Positions 1 through 8,883 are shown, counted from the first letter of the stretch. The stretch: 64,000 nucleotides of DNA from DATHAP01 sp963762865 (GCA_963762865.1 CAVXNC010000024.1:124001-188000), one strand, 5' to 3'. The notes: a model not told the origin generated them from the sequence alone. Numbers and translations: made by a program.

Positions 1-516
1 GCGCAGCGTGGTCACCGTGACGTCGGGACGTCGCCGGGCGAAGCCGCGCACGTAGCCCTCGACCTCGACGGAGTCCTTGGCGTAGCCGGAACGGGCTAGC
101 GCGTTGGGCTCCATGTCCTCGGTGAACATCGCCGGGTCCTGCGGCGACGAGCCGTAGACCGCGGTCGACGACTTCACGACGAGCTTTCGCACGCTGGGCG
201 CCTTCTGGCACGCAGCGAGGAGCTGCATCGTGCCGATGACGTTGATCTCCTTCATGGTGGCCCGGCCACCCGCGTCGAGCGGGGTGGCGAGCACTGCCAT
301 GTGCACGACGGTGTCGACCTCGGCCTGGGCGATCACCTTGCCGATGACCGGGTTGCGGATGTCCGCGCGGACGAACTCGGCGTCACCGAGGTCCTGCTTG
401 GGCGGCACCACGTCCACGCCGATCACCCGGGTGATGTCCGGGTCGGCCTGCAGCAGCTGGGTGAACCGGCCGCCCAGGTAGCGCGAGACACCGGTGACCA
501 TGACCACCCGTGCCAC
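1..516 (-). CDS. NAD-dependent epimerase/dehydratase, N-terminal part (GalE2/Rv0501-like)
   Basis: Only the first 172 codons lie in the window; the gene runs off the left edge. The start is a GTG preceded by GGAGGGAG. The protein opens with a Rossmann nucleotide-binding strand (VVMVTGVSRYLGG) and continues with an acidic strand (VIGVDVVPP), an ADIRNP segment, and an SSTAVYG strand followed by a YAKD segment like the catalytic YxxxK of extended SDR enzymes. It should bind NAD(P)(H); the substrate cannot be told. An epimerase of this type next to a bS22 protein and a small HTH protein matches the mycobacterial Rv0500A-Rv0500B-Rv0501 order. Truncated only by the window edge. Confidence 0.85.
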   Translation of the reverse strand, partial: MARVVMVTGVSRYLGGRFTQLLQADPDITRVIGVDVVPPKQDLGDAEFVRADIRNPVIGKVIAQAEVDTVVHMAVLATPLDAGGRATMKEINVIGTMQLLAACQKAPSVRKLVVKSSTAVYGSSPQDPAMFTEDMEPNALARSGYAKDSVEVEGYVRGFARRRPDVTVTTLR

Positions 517-576
517 GCGGCGCTCCCTCCACCCAAGGTCCGTCCGGCAGCCCGGGCCACCGGCCCGGGCGTACGA

Positions 577-675
577 CTACTTCTTGTTACGACGCTGGAC
601 GCGCGTCTTCTTCAGCAGCTTGCGGTGCTTCTTCTTCGCCATGCGCTTGCGGCGCTTCTTGATGACGGAACCCAC
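577..675 (-). CDS. bS22-type AURKAIP1/COX24-domain basic small protein
   Basis: A 32-residue, extremely basic protein with the pattern VIKKRRKRMAKKKHRKLL and the ending VQRRNKK. This matches the short actinobacterial AURKAIP1/COX24-domain proteins (Rv0500B type), which are ribosome-associated (bS22). The start is GTG with AAGG about 8 nt upstream, and it lies 60 nt upstream of the epimerase gene on the same strand. It is too short for many gene callers. The composition and context make the call firm. In mycobacteria the HTH gene is its direct upstream neighbour; here a protease gene is inserted between them. Confidence 0.85.
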   Translation of the reverse strand: MGSVIKKRRKRMAKKKHRKLLKKTRVQRRNKK

Positions 676-856
676 GGAGAACCTTCGTTCGATGGTCGTG
701 CAAGGACGAGTGTCGACAAGCCGTTCGTCGGGCGGGACGAGATCTGGGCCCCACGCGACCCGCAGCGAACTCTACCGGGCGTGGTGGCGGGCAGCGGCAC
801 CGGCAAGATCGATGTGACATATCAGCCGAAATCGGGCGTAGAGACGTCACACAAAC

Positions 857-872
857 CGTGACCTGGGTCACG
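857..872. promoter_or_regulatory. Possible Crp/GlxR-type operator
   Basis: A 16-bp inverted repeat reads CGTGACC-TG-GGTCACG and contains GTGA-N6-TCAC, the core of the actinobacterial Crp/GlxR site (TGTGA-N6-TCACA). It lies in the 280-bp gap between the divergent bS22-type gene and the M36 protease gene, 84 bp before the protease start. The outermost T/A pair of the consensus is replaced by C/G. I saw nothing else clear in this gap. Confidence 0.4.
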
Positions 873-955
873 TCCGCTCGTTCTACGGGGTGACGAGCCC
901 ATCCGCTCGGCGGCATCGGGCTGCCGGGCACGGCCCCCGGAAGGACCCTCCTGCG

Positions 956-3900
956 ATGCGGAGCTTCCTCACCACCCGGCGCGCTCTCGCTGCCTGCACC
1001 ACCCTGGCGGCGCTCGCCGTCACGGCAGCGACCCTGCCCCCGGCGTCCGCCGCGATCTCGCCGATCGGCGCGACCGGCAGCGGCGCAGCCACGACCGACA
1101 CCCGCGACGTGACCTCGGCGCTGGCTCCCACCACCGCCCAGCTGGACGCGGCGCGCGCCCTGGTTGCCGACGCTCCCCAGGGGGCACGCGTCACCTGGGA
1201 CGAGCGGTTCGGCACGCCGCGCAGCGCGCTCGGCAACGGCGGCTACCTGACCGGCCCCCGCAGCGGCTCCGCGGTCGACGTCGCCCGCCAGTGGGTCGCC
1301 GACAACCGCGCAGCCTTCGGCATGAGCACCGCGCAGGTCGACACGCTGGCGGTCAGCCGCAACCACGAGCTGCCCGGCACCGGGACCCGGGTCGTCACAT
1401 TCAGCCAGGTCTTCGACGGCATCCAGGCGGTGCAGGGGGGTCGCCTCAACATCGCGGTCGCCGACGACGGCAGGGTCCTGTCGTACGGCGGCAACCCGAC
1501 CCGCGGCTCCGGGCTCGCCGGGTCCTTCGGGATGTCTGCCGCGCAGGCACTCGCCTCCGTCGCCGGCTCGCTCGCCGGCGCGACCAGCTTCGCCCCCGAC
1601 GCCGTCGGCCAGACCGCCGGCTACACGACCTTCGCCCGCGGGCCGTTCGCTGCCTCGTCGTACGTCGCGAAGGCAGCCTTCCCGACAGCCGACGGCGCCG
1701 TGGCCGCGTACCGCGTCCTCTTCGTGAACGACCTGGACAAGGCCTGGGACGTCGTCGTCAACGCGAGCAGCGGCACGGTGCTCTTCAAGGACAGCCTCGT
1801 CACGCACGAGAGCGAGGGCACCGTCTACGAGAACTTCCCCGGCGCGCCCAACGGCGGGCAGCCGGTCGTGAAGTCCTTCGGACCGACCGCCGAGTCCCCC
1901 TCCGGATACACCGACCCGACCGGCATCGCCGGCCTCGGTGGGCCGACGACCTTCGGCAACAACGCCAGCACCTACGCCAACTACTCCAACTTCCTGGTGC
2001 CGGCTGACCAGGGACCGCGGCCGGTCTCGCCGACCAGCCAGTTCAACTACGCCTACGACATGAACTGGCAGAAGACGCACGGGGCCACCGTCCCACCGTC
2101 CTACGCGCTGGACCTGAACCCAGCAGCCACGAACCTGTTCTGGCACCACAACCGGATCCACGACGAGTTCTACGACTTCGGCTTCACCGAGTCGGCCGGC
2201 AACTTCCAGACCGACGGTGGTGACCCGGTGCTCGGCCTGGTGCACGCGGGTGCCGCGAGCGGTGGCGCCCCGACCTACACGGGCCGGGACAACGCCTACA
2301 TGCTGACCCTGCCCGACGGTGTCCCGTCGTGGAGCGGCATGTTCCTGTGGGAGCCGATCAACGACGCCTTCGAGGGTCCCTACTCGGACGGCAACTTCGA
2401 CGCCTCGGTCATCGAGCACGAGTACGCACACGGCCTGTCCACCCGCTACGTCGCCGGTGGCGAGGCGCTCGGCTCGCACCAGTCGGGTTCCATGGGTGAG
2501 GGCTGGGGCGACTGGTACGGCCTCAACTACCTCCACCGCGAGGGCCTCTACTCGAAGTCGGTCGTCGGCGAGTACGCCACCGGCAACCCGGTCCGGGGCA
2601 TCCGCAACTGGGCCTACGACCAGAACCCGACGACCTTCGGCGACGTCGGCTACGACCTGACCGGGCCCGAGGTGCACGCCGACGGCGAGATCTGGACCGC
2701 GACGCTGTGGGACCTGCGCAAGAAGCTGGTCGCTCAGTACGGCCAGGCGCAGGGCTCCGAGGTCGCAGCCAGGTTGGTCACCGACGCGATGCCGCTGTCC
2801 GCCCCGGACCCGTCCTTCCTGGACATGCGCGACGCGATCCTGGCCGCCGACGTCGACCGCTACCACGGCGACAACACGGACACGATCTGGAGCGTCTTCG
2901 CCCACCGCGGTGCCGGCGCCTCGGCGCAGTCCGCGACCGGTGACGACACGAACCCGACTCCGGCCTTCGACCACGCGGCGGACTCCCGCAACGGCCTGCT
3001 GGTCGGCACGGTCCGCAACGGGTCGACCGGCGAGCCGGTGCCGGGCGCCAAGGTCATCGTGGGCGAGTTCGAGGCACGGGTGACGCCGCTCGCGCGGACC
3101 TCGGACACCGGAGGCTTCGGGGCCAAGATGGCCGCGGGCAGCTACGACGTGCTCATCACGGCACCGGGCTTCGGCGCGCAGCAGTTCCGCGACGTCGCGG
3201 TGACAGCCGGTCAGACCACGTCCCTGGCGTTCACCGTCGCGCCCAACCTGACGTCGACGGCGTCCGGCGCCAAGGTGGTCAACGCGTCGAGCGAGGACGC
3301 CGGCCTGCCGGCCGAGTTCCTGCTCGACGACACCGCCGCCAGCGTGTGGGCGACGAAGAAGGGCGCGACGACCTACAACAGCGGCCCGGACCAGCGGGTG
3401 ACCGTCGAGCTGGCCAAGCCCTCGACGATCAACCGGCTCCAGGTGAGCGCCTTCAAGAACACGACGTCGAGCCGCTTCTCGGCTCTGAAGGACTTCACCT
3501 TCCAGGTGTCGTCCGACGGCGTGCTGTGGAAGACCGTGCGGACCGGTGGCTTCGGCTACCAGGCCCCGCGGCCGACCGCCCCGGACCTCAACTACCAGAC
3601 CTTCACGCTCGACAAGCCGGTCAAGGCGACCTACGTCCGGTTCTTCATCGACTCGGTGCAGGGCGAGACCCTCGACCATGCCGAGGCGGCTGAGCTGCAG
3701 GTCTTCGGCACCGCGAAGGGCGTCACTCCAGTCGCGCCGCCGGCCGACCCGACCTTCACCGACAGTGGCACGATCACCGTCGGCAACCCCAGCGCGGGTG
3801 ACCCGACCGGGCTGCAGAATGTCAGCGGAGTGACCGGCAACGAGTTCGAGCAGACCTGCTCGGCACCGCCGGCGTCGCAGGGTGTGGACGGCTGGGTGTC

Positions 3901-4141
3901 GACGCTGCCCAAGGGCTTCGGCGACGGCACGCACGCCATCACGGTCGCCGGCGAGGAGACACCGGCCGGGCACGACATCGACCTCTTCTTCTACGCAGCC
4001 GACTGCGCGCTGCTCGGGTCGATCGCCACGTCCTCCCCGGACGAGTCCGGTGTCATCCCGGGCGGGACGGCGTACGTCCTGACGCACCTCTACACCGGTG
4101 CCGACGTGCCGTTCACGCTGACCGCAACCGACGCCGGGTAG
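956..4141 (+). CDS. Secreted M36 (fungalysin-type) metallopeptidase with C-terminal adhesion domains
   Basis: 1061 residues from the ATG preceded by AAGGA 12 nt upstream. It has a twin-Arg-containing N-region and hydrophobic signal peptide ending near ASA (about residue 35), then an FTP-type propeptide (about 100-180). The zinc site HEYAH is at residues 488-492 and the third ligand Glu515 sits in GSMGEGWGDWYG. A carboxypeptidase-regulatory-like beta domain (about 683-765) and an F5/8 type C (discoidin-like) domain (about 770-920) follow, with a further beta-rich tail. M36 enzymes are extracellular zinc endopeptidases made as zymogens; the tail domains suggest binding to cell wall or glycans. 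The gene is bracketed by a possible Crp site and a strong terminator. Its insertion separates the bS22-type gene from its usual HTH neighbour. Confidence 0.92.
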   Translation: MRSFLTTRRALAACTTLAALAVTAATLPPASAAISPIGATGSGAATTDTRDVTSALAPTTAQLDAARALVADAPQGARVTWDERFGTPRSALGNGGYLTGPRSGSAVDVARQWVADNRAAFGMSTAQVDTLAVSRNHELPGTGTRVVTFSQVFDGIQAVQGGRLNIAVADDGRVLSYGGNPTRGSGLAGSFGMSAAQALASVAGSLAGATSFAPDAVGQTAGYTTFARGPFAASSYVAKAAFPTADGAVAAYRVLFVNDLDKAWDVVVNASSGTVLFKDSLVTHESEGTVYENFPGAPNGGQPVVKSFGPTAESPSGYTDPTGIAGLGGPTTFGNNASTYANYSNFLVPADQGPRPVSPTSQFNYAYDMNWQKTHGATVPPSYALDLNPAATNLFWHHNRIHDEFYDFGFTESAGNFQTDGGDPVLGLVHAGAASGGAPTYTGRDNAYMLTLPDGVPSWSGMFLWEPINDAFEGPYSDGNFDASVIEHEYAHGLSTRYVAGGEALGSHQSGSMGEGWGDWYGLNYLHREGLYSKSVVGEYATGNPVRGIRNWAYDQNPTTFGDVGYDLTGPEVHADGEIWTATLWDLRKKLVAQYGQAQGSEVAARLVTDAMPLSAPDPSFLDMRDAILAADVDRYHGDNTDTIWSVFAHRGAGASAQSATGDDTNPTPAFDHAADSRNGLLVGTVRNGSTGEPVPGAKVIVGEFEARVTPLARTSDTGGFGAKMAAGSYDVLITAPGFGAQQFRDVAVTAGQTTSLAFTVAPNLTSTASGAKVVNASSEDAGLPAEFLLDDTAASVWATKKGATTYNSGPDQRVTVELAKPSTINRLQVSAFKNTTSSRFSALKDFTFQVSSDGVLWKTVRTGGFGYQAPRPTAPDLNYQTFTLDKPVKATYVRFFIDSVQGETLDHAEAAELQVFGTAKGVTPVAPPADPTFTDSGTITVGNPSAGDPTGLQNVSGVTGNEFEQTCSAPPASQGVDGWVSTLPKGFGDGTHAITVAGEETPAGHDIDLFFYAADCALLGSIATSSPDESGVIPGGTAYVLTHLYTGADVPFTLTATDAG

Positions 4142-4162
4142 CCGCCGCGCGGTGCAGTGACG

Positions 4163-4196
4163 GAACCCCCGTCCACCTCACCGTGGGCGGGGGTTC
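4163..4196. terminator. Bidirectional hairpin terminator between protease and HTH genes
   Basis: A 14-bp stem with a single G-U wobble and a 6-nt loop (arms 4163-4176 and 4183-4196). It lies 22 nt after the protease stop and 24 nt before the end of the convergent HTH gene, so it can serve both. No T-tract follows, as is common in GC-rich actinomycetes. Confidence 0.75.
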
Positions 4197-4219
4197 GTCA
4201 TGCCGACGAATCGATCAGG

Positions 4220-4441
4220 TCAGGCGGTCTCGACGTAGGACTGGTCGAGGTAGTCGTGCACGGCCTTCTCCGGGACCCGGAAGGACCTGCCGACGCGCAC
4301 CGCGGGCAGCGTGCCCGCGTGCACGAGGCGGTAGACGGTCATCTTGGACACCCGCATGACCGAGGCGACCTCGGCGACGGTGAGGAACGTGACCTCCGAG
4401 AGAGGACGCGCGTCACGCTCGTTGGGACCTTGACCTGCCAC
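4220..4441 (-). CDS. Excisionase/MerR-like small HTH DNA-binding protein (Rv0500A-like)
   Basis: 73 residues from the chosen GTG start. The core FLTVAEVASVMRVSKMTVYRLVHAG followed by a wing RVGRSFRVP is the small winged-HTH domain of the BldC/excisionase class, best matching the actinobacterial Rv0500A group. An in-frame start at 4519 would add 26 residues that do not resemble the family, so the shorter form is preferred; AAGG lies about 11 nt upstream of the GTG. It likely acts as a regulator, but its target is not visible. It normally sits next to the bS22 gene, here separated by the M36 protease gene. Confidence 0.82.
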   Translation of the reverse strand: MAGQGPNERDARPLSEVTFLTVAEVASVMRVSKMTVYRLVHAGTLPAVRVGRSFRVPEKAVHDYLDQSYVETA

Positions 4442-4611
4442 GGCGCACCAGACCTTCAGCACGTGACGGGCGCCGGCTTCCCCTCCGGCACACGAGAGAC
4501 GTACGCGCTCTGGGGCCAAGAGTAGGTGCGGATGTGCCTCGTGGGAAAGGGGTGACCGAAATGAGCCGGTGCATTCGGGTGCCGGTACGCCCTCACGTCA
4601 CCCGTTCGGCG

Positions 4612-6582
4612 TCATGCTGACGGGGCAGCCACCAGGGTCTGGTCGGCCGGCAGGTCGCCAGCCGGCACCGGGCGGCTGAAGAGGTAGCCCTGGGCGAGCT
4701 CGCAACCGAGGTCCTCGAGCGCAGCCCGGGTGGCCTCGTCCTCGACCCCCTCGGCGACGACGTCGAGGCCGAGCCGGCGACCGAGGGCGACGGTCGAGTC
4801 GACGATGACCTGGTCGCGCGGGTTGCCGACCATACCGGCGACGAACGACCGGTCGATCTTCAGCTCGTGGACGGGCAGGTTCTTCAGGTAGGCCAGTGAC
4901 GAGTAGCCGGTGCCGAAGTCGTCGATGGACAGGCGTACGCCCTGGTCGGCCAGCCGGGTCAGGACCGCGTGGGCCCGGTCCGGGTCCTCCATGATCGTGG
5001 TCTCGGTGATCTCCAGGCCGAGCAGCATCGCGGGCAGCCGGTGTGCCGAGAGGGCAGCGAGCACCCGGTCGGCGAAGCCCGGGTCGAGCAGGCTGCGGGT
5101 CGACACGTTGACCGCGACCGGCATCGCCCGGCCGTGGGCGGACCACTCGGCCGCCTGCCCGACGGCGCGGTCGATGACGAAGTCGGTGAGGGGGTGGATC
5201 AGCCCGGTGCGCTCCGCCACGGGCACGAACTCGACGGGCGGCAGGAGGCCGTGGTCCGGGTGCTGCCAGCGGACCAACGCCTCCATCCCCCGGACGGCGC
5301 CGGTCAGGTCGCACTTGGGCTGGTAGTGCAGCACCAGCTCGTCGTGGTCGATGGCACGAGCGAGCTCGGCGAGCAGCCGCAGGCGGGCCGGGCTGTTCAT
5401 GTCGGCGGCCGGGTCGTAGAGGCTGATCCCGCGGTGCGAGCTCTTGGCGACGTACATCGCGACGTCCGCGTGCTGCAGCATCGCGCTCGCGTCCGCGGCG
5501 TCCTGGGGGTGCAGCGAGACACCGGCGGTGACGTCGACGACGAGCGTGACGCCGTCGACCTCGACCGGCGCGTGCAGCGCGGCCCGCAGGTGCTCGGCCG
5601 CAGCGACTGCAGCGTCCTCGCCGGCGACGTCGGTCAGCAGGACGGCGAACTCGTCACCGCCCAGCCGGGCCACCAGCGCACCGTCAGCCTGCGCGGCGAG
5701 CCGGCCGCCGACCTCGCGGATCAGGGCGTCGCCGTAGCGGTGACCGAGGGTGTCGTTGACCTCCCGGAAGCGGTCGAGGTCGAGCACGACGAGGCCGACC
5801 GACGTGGCGGGGTCGCGGTGGCCGGCGAGGGCCTCCTCGATGCGCCGCTGTAGCTGGACGCGGTTGGGCAGGTCGGTGAGGGCGTCGAAGTGGGCCAGCT
5901 GGTCGTTGCGCTCGGCCTCGCGGCGCAGCCGGCGGGAGGCGGTGGCGACGACCCGGAAGAGACCGAGCCACAGGACGACCAGGCCGAGGACGAGCAGGGC
6001 GACCGCCCGGGTCGTGTCGGCGCGGATGCTGTCCTGGACCGGGCCGTAGGGCAGGTAGACCTCGAAGACACCGGCCGGCTCCGGGTCGCCCGGGTAGACG
6101 ATCGGGACGTAGACCTCGAGCAGGGTGCCGTAGCGCGCCAGCAGCGCGGCGTTGTCGGGCTCCGGGCTGCTGCTGATGATCTCGGCCTCGACCTCGCCCT
6201 CGCGGGCATGCTCCATGGCGTGCGATCCGCCGTCGGACCGGGTCGCCGCTGCCGGCAGCTCCGTGTGCGGGTCGGCCACGTAGAGCAGGTCGCCGTCCTG
6301 GTGCCAGACCTTGATCCGCGCAACCTCGGAGCCGCCGCTGAACCGTCCGACCGCCTCGTCGAGCGCGGCGGCCCGGTCGGCGGGGAGCTCGCCCACGAGG
6401 TCGCCGGGGCTGAGCAGCGGCTGGATGGCGACCGACGACATCAGCTGTGCCGCGTCGCTGGCCGACTCGAGCGCCCGGTGGCTGATCTGGCGGGCCAGCA
6501 GCTGGGACATCAGCAGGCCGAGCAGCACGATGAGGACAAGGCTGACCGCGGCGAAGCGCTGCAGCAGGCTGACGCGACGCAC
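4612..6582 (-). CDS. Membrane GGDEF-EAL cyclic-di-GMP turnover protein
   Basis: 656 residues from the GTG preceded by GAGAGAGG; an upstream start at 6654 is possible. There is a transmembrane helix at about 10-28, an extracytoplasmic sensor-like segment of about 150 residues, a second helix (AVALLVLGLVVLWLGL), then the GGDEF domain with intact GGDEF at 308-312. The EAL domain follows with intact EAL at 434-436, DDFGTGYSSL and AEGVE motifs. Both catalytic signatures are kept, so the protein could both make and degrade c-di-GMP, with the external domain selecting the activity. It stands alone between the HTH gene and a hairpin repeat. Confidence 0.92.
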   Translation of the reverse strand: MRRVSLLQRFAAVSLVLIVLLGLLMSQLLARQISHRALESASDAAQLMSSVAIQPLLSPGDLVGELPADRAAALDEAVGRFSGGSEVARIKVWHQDGDLLYVADPHTELPAAATRSDGGSHAMEHAREGEVEAEIISSSPEPDNAALLARYGTLLEVYVPIVYPGDPEPAGVFEVYLPYGPVQDSIRADTTRAVALLVLGLVVLWLGLFRVVATASRRLRREAERNDQLAHFDALTDLPNRVQLQRRIEEALAGHRDPATSVGLVVLDLDRFREVNDTLGHRYGDALIREVGGRLAAQADGALVARLGGDEFAVLLTDVAGEDAAVAAAEHLRAALHAPVEVDGVTLVVDVTAGVSLHPQDAADASAMLQHADVAMYVAKSSHRGISLYDPAADMNSPARLRLLAELARAIDHDELVLHYQPKCDLTGAVRGMEALVRWQHPDHGLLPPVEFVPVAERTGLIHPLTDFVIDRAVGQAAEWSAHGRAMPVAVNVSTRSLLDPGFADRVLAALSAHRLPAMLLGLEITETTIMEDPDRAHAVLTRLADQGVRLSIDDFGTGYSSLAYLKNLPVHELKIDRSFVAGMVGNPRDQVIVDSTVALGRRLGLDVVAEGVEDEATRAALEDLGCELAQGYLFSRPVPAGDLPADQTLVAAPSA

Positions 6583-6714
6583 GGCACCTCTCTCTCGGCT
6601 GGGCGGTCGGAGTTCTCCCATCAGGTTCGGCCGGGTTCGGCCGCCCTCGATCACCCGAACGGGCGAACGCGCCTGCCCGAGCGCTTCCGCCCGCTCACAC
6701 CGCCGGCTCGTCAG

Positions 6715-6797
6715 GCATGATCGTTTGCGACGTCATGGGCCGCGACACGCCGACACGACCCGCGTGTCGCGACGGCGAGGGTCGCAAACGATCATGC
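6715..6797. repeat. TGATC-capped nested hairpin (copy 1)
   Basis: The outer arms 6715-6731 and 6781-6797 form a perfect 17-bp inverted repeat containing ATGATCGTTTGCGAC. Inside, 6741-6750 and 6762-6771 form a second perfect 10-bp stem (CGCGACACGC). The element fills the gap after the PF15698-like gene and before the GGDEF-EAL gene, both on the minus strand, and could terminate the upstream gene. It aligns along its length with the element at 15823-15898. Confidence 0.75.
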
Positions 6798-6852
6798 AGG
6801 AGCGCGCTCGCGTGGCCCGGCAGGATGTCCGACCGCGACGGGCGGTGGCCGG

Positions 6853-7686
6853 TCAGGCCAGCCCGGCGGCGGCGAGCAGGTAGGCGGTCATCGGCTTGTA
6901 GAGGTGCGGCTCGACGTTGTCGTCCAGCGGCACCGAGACGGCGACCTTGCCCTCTTCCTCCCCGACGAAGAGCGCCGGGTCGTTGGAGTCGGCGAAGCCC
7001 ACCGACGGGACGCCTGCCTCCCCCGCCGCGCCTGCCCATCCGTGGTCGGCGAGCACCAGGTCGGGCATCGGCTCCCCGGCGGACACCATCGCCTCGAGCA
7101 CCGCCTCCATCGGCCGGGCGGAGTGGGTGTGGTTGAGCTCGCCGCGGGTGCTGACCATGGCGACGTCCTGGACGTAGCGGATCGTGCGGGTCACCCGTCC
7201 CAGCCTCGTGTTGGTCTCGTAGCTCCAGCCGGCAGCCGGGGTCAGCACTGTCGCGCCGGCGGCACGCAGCCCAGCGGCCACCGCGATGTGCACCGGCAGC
7301 AGGCCCGCCGGGTGCCCGGTGGCCACGACCACCCGGGCGCCGGGCCGGGCGACCGACGCGAGGTGCGACGCCATCCGGTCCAGGCCGTCGAGAGCGAGGT
7401 CGGGGTCGATGCGGTCCGGGCCGCGCAGGTAGGACCCGTCGGGCGAGACACCGACCCGCTTGGCCATCAGCTCGATGATGTCGCGCAGCCCCCACGTGCC
7501 CCGGAAGGTCAGCCCGAACTGCGCCTTCGTCATGCCGGCCGCGAGAAAGCCGTACTTCATCAGGTTGTCCTCGCGGGAGGTCGCCACGTCGCCCGCGATG
7601 CGCGACGCGACGAGGTGCGCGCGCAGCTCGTCGCGGGTCGGCGGGTCAGCGGGACCGCCCACGAGTCCCTCCAGCAGGTCGCTCAC
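6853..7686 (-). CDS. Conserved actinobacterial PF15698-like phosphatase-family protein
   Basis: 277 residues from a GTG whose bases overlap the stop of the acuC-like gene (GTGA, 4-nt overlap), so the two are translationally coupled. The sequence has a Rossmann-like layout: VVVATGHPAGLLPVHIAVAAG, then GATVLTPAAGWSYETN, then DLVLADHGWAGAAGEAG and an SVGFADSNDPALFVGE segment. I recognise it as the family labelled phosphatase (PF15698) that travels with AcuC-type genes in actinomycetes. No biochemical role is visible from the sequence, and the phosphatase label should be taken loosely. Confidence 0.7.
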   Translation of the reverse strand: MSDLLEGLVGGPADPPTRDELRAHLVASRIAGDVATSREDNLMKYGFLAAGMTKAQFGLTFRGTWGLRDIIELMAKRVGVSPDGSYLRGPDRIDPDLALDGLDRMASHLASVARPGARVVVATGHPAGLLPVHIAVAAGLRAAGATVLTPAAGWSYETNTRLGRVTRTIRYVQDVAMVSTRGELNHTHSARPMEAVLEAMVSAGEPMPDLVLADHGWAGAAGEAGVPSVGFADSNDPALFVGEEEGKVAVSVPLDDNVEPHLYKPMTAYLLAAAGLA

Positions 7687-8870
7687 AGCGCCAGCAGCCC
7701 GCCGAGGCCGTGGGCGGGGAAGACTGCCTTCTGCGTCGCGAGGACGGCGCGGTCGACCGCGTCGGCGGGGTCGTACCCGTCCTCCCAAGGCTCCCAGGAC
7801 GGTGTCCGCCCGTCGGTCATCCGGGCCGGAGCAGCGAGGCCGTAGCGCTCGAGGACGTACTCCCGCCAACCCGCCGGGACCTCGGTCGCCGGGTCCAGCG
7901 GAGACCCGGCGGCCTCGGCGAGCAGGTGGGTCCAGGCGCGGGGCACGACCTGGGCGAGCTCGTAGCCCCCGCCTCCGCAGGCCACCCATCGACCCCCGGC
8001 GCAACGGTGCGCCAGCTCGTGCAGCGACTGGTACGACCGTCGCTGGCCGTCAACCGTCAGGCCGAGGTGGGCCAGCGGGTCGAGCACGTGGCTGTCGCAG
8101 CCGTGCTGGGTCACCAGCACGTCGGGCCGGAAGTCGTCGAGCAGCGGTGGCACGATCGCGTGGAAGGCGCGCAGCCATGCGTCGTCGGCCGTCCCGGGGG
8201 GCAGCGCGACGTTGACCGCGGAGCCGTCGGCCCCTGGTCCGCCACAGTCGTCGGGGAAGCCGGTGCCGGGGAAGAGGTAGCGCCCGCTCTCGTGCAGCGA
8301 GATGGTCAGCACCCGCGGCTCGTCCCAGAACGCGCGCTCGACGCCGTCGCCGTGGTGCACGTCGACGTCGACGTAGGCGACCCGCGCGGCGCCATGCTCG
8401 AGCAGCCAGGCGATCGCGATCGCCGGGTCGTTGTAGACGCAGAACCCGCTCGCCGCGCCGGGCATGGCGTGGTGCAGCCCGCCGGCAACGTTGACCGCGT
8501 GCTCGGTCGCTCCCGTCCAGACCGACTCGGCCGCGGCCAGCGTCGCACCCACGACCAGGGCCGATGCCTGGTGCATGTCCGGGAAGGCAGGGGTGTCGGA
8601 GCTGCCCAGCCCGTGCGAGAGGTCGGGGTGGGTCGGGTCGGCGCCGGCGCGACGTACGGCCTCGATGTAGTCCCGGTCGTGCACCAGCGCGATCAGGTCG
8701 TCGGTGGCGACGGTCGGCTTGGTCATCCGTACGGTGCGCAGGTCGAGCACCCCGAGCTCCCGGGCGAGCCGGATCGTGAGGTCGAGCCGCAGCGGGTTCA
8801 GGGGGTGCTCGGGCCCGAGGTCGTAGCCGATGAGGGCGTCGTCCCAGGGCACCAGCACGGACGCACTCAT
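7683..8870 (-). CDS. acuC: AcuC-type class I histone deacetylase-like protein
   Basis: 395 residues from the ATG at 8870. Family motifs are clear: GGLHHAMPGAASGFCVYND near residue 140, the metal ligands in VDVDVHHGDG near 165, and the second Asp ligand region QHGCDSH near 255, followed by GGGGY. Proteins of this type remove acetyl or similar acyl groups from lysines; bacterial AcuC acts on acetyl-CoA synthetase. No acs or acuA gene is nearby. There is no Shine-Dalgarno sequence, and TAGCGT lies exactly 7 nt upstream, suggesting a leaderless mRNA. The next gene overlaps by 4 nt. Confidence 0.88.
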   Translation of the reverse strand: MSASVLVPWDDALIGYDLGPEHPLNPLRLDLTIRLARELGVLDLRTVRMTKPTVATDDLIALVHDRDYIEAVRRAGADPTHPDLSHGLGSSDTPAFPDMHQASALVVGATLAAAESVWTGATEHAVNVAGGLHHAMPGAASGFCVYNDPAIAIAWLLEHGAARVAYVDVDVHHGDGVERAFWDEPRVLTISLHESGRYLFPGTGFPDDCGGPGADGSAVNVALPPGTADDAWLRAFHAIVPPLLDDFRPDVLVTQHGCDSHVLDPLAHLGLTVDGQRRSYQSLHELAHRCAGGRWVACGGGGYELAQVVPRAWTHLLAEAAGSPLDPATEVPAGWREYVLERYGLAAPARMTDGRTPSWEPWEDGYDPADAVDRAVLATQKAVFPAHGLGGLLAL

Positions 8871-8877
8871 GCGCGTC

Positions 8878-8883
8878 ACGCTA
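8878..8883 (-). promoter_or_regulatory. Leaderless -10 box for the acuC-like gene
   Basis: TAGCGT (TANNNT) ends 7 nt before the ATG at 8870, placing the expected transcription start at or next to the start codon. The gene has no ribosome-binding sequence. I did not find a clear -35. Confidence 0.5.

Noticed and set aside
587..4087. Very long open frame antisense to the M36 protease
   Set aside because: Its translation is low-complexity Arg/Gly/Ala/Val, typical of a GC-rich shadow frame, and it runs through the well-supported M36 protease gene. The same applies to long antisense frames at 8945-10399, 15861-18590, 24315-26102, 31544-34306 and 43741-46809.
4442..4519. Longer N-terminus of the small HTH protein
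   Set aside because: The additional 26 residues are Cys/Gly/Arg-rich and do not fit the family; the shorter GTG start aligns with known homologues.
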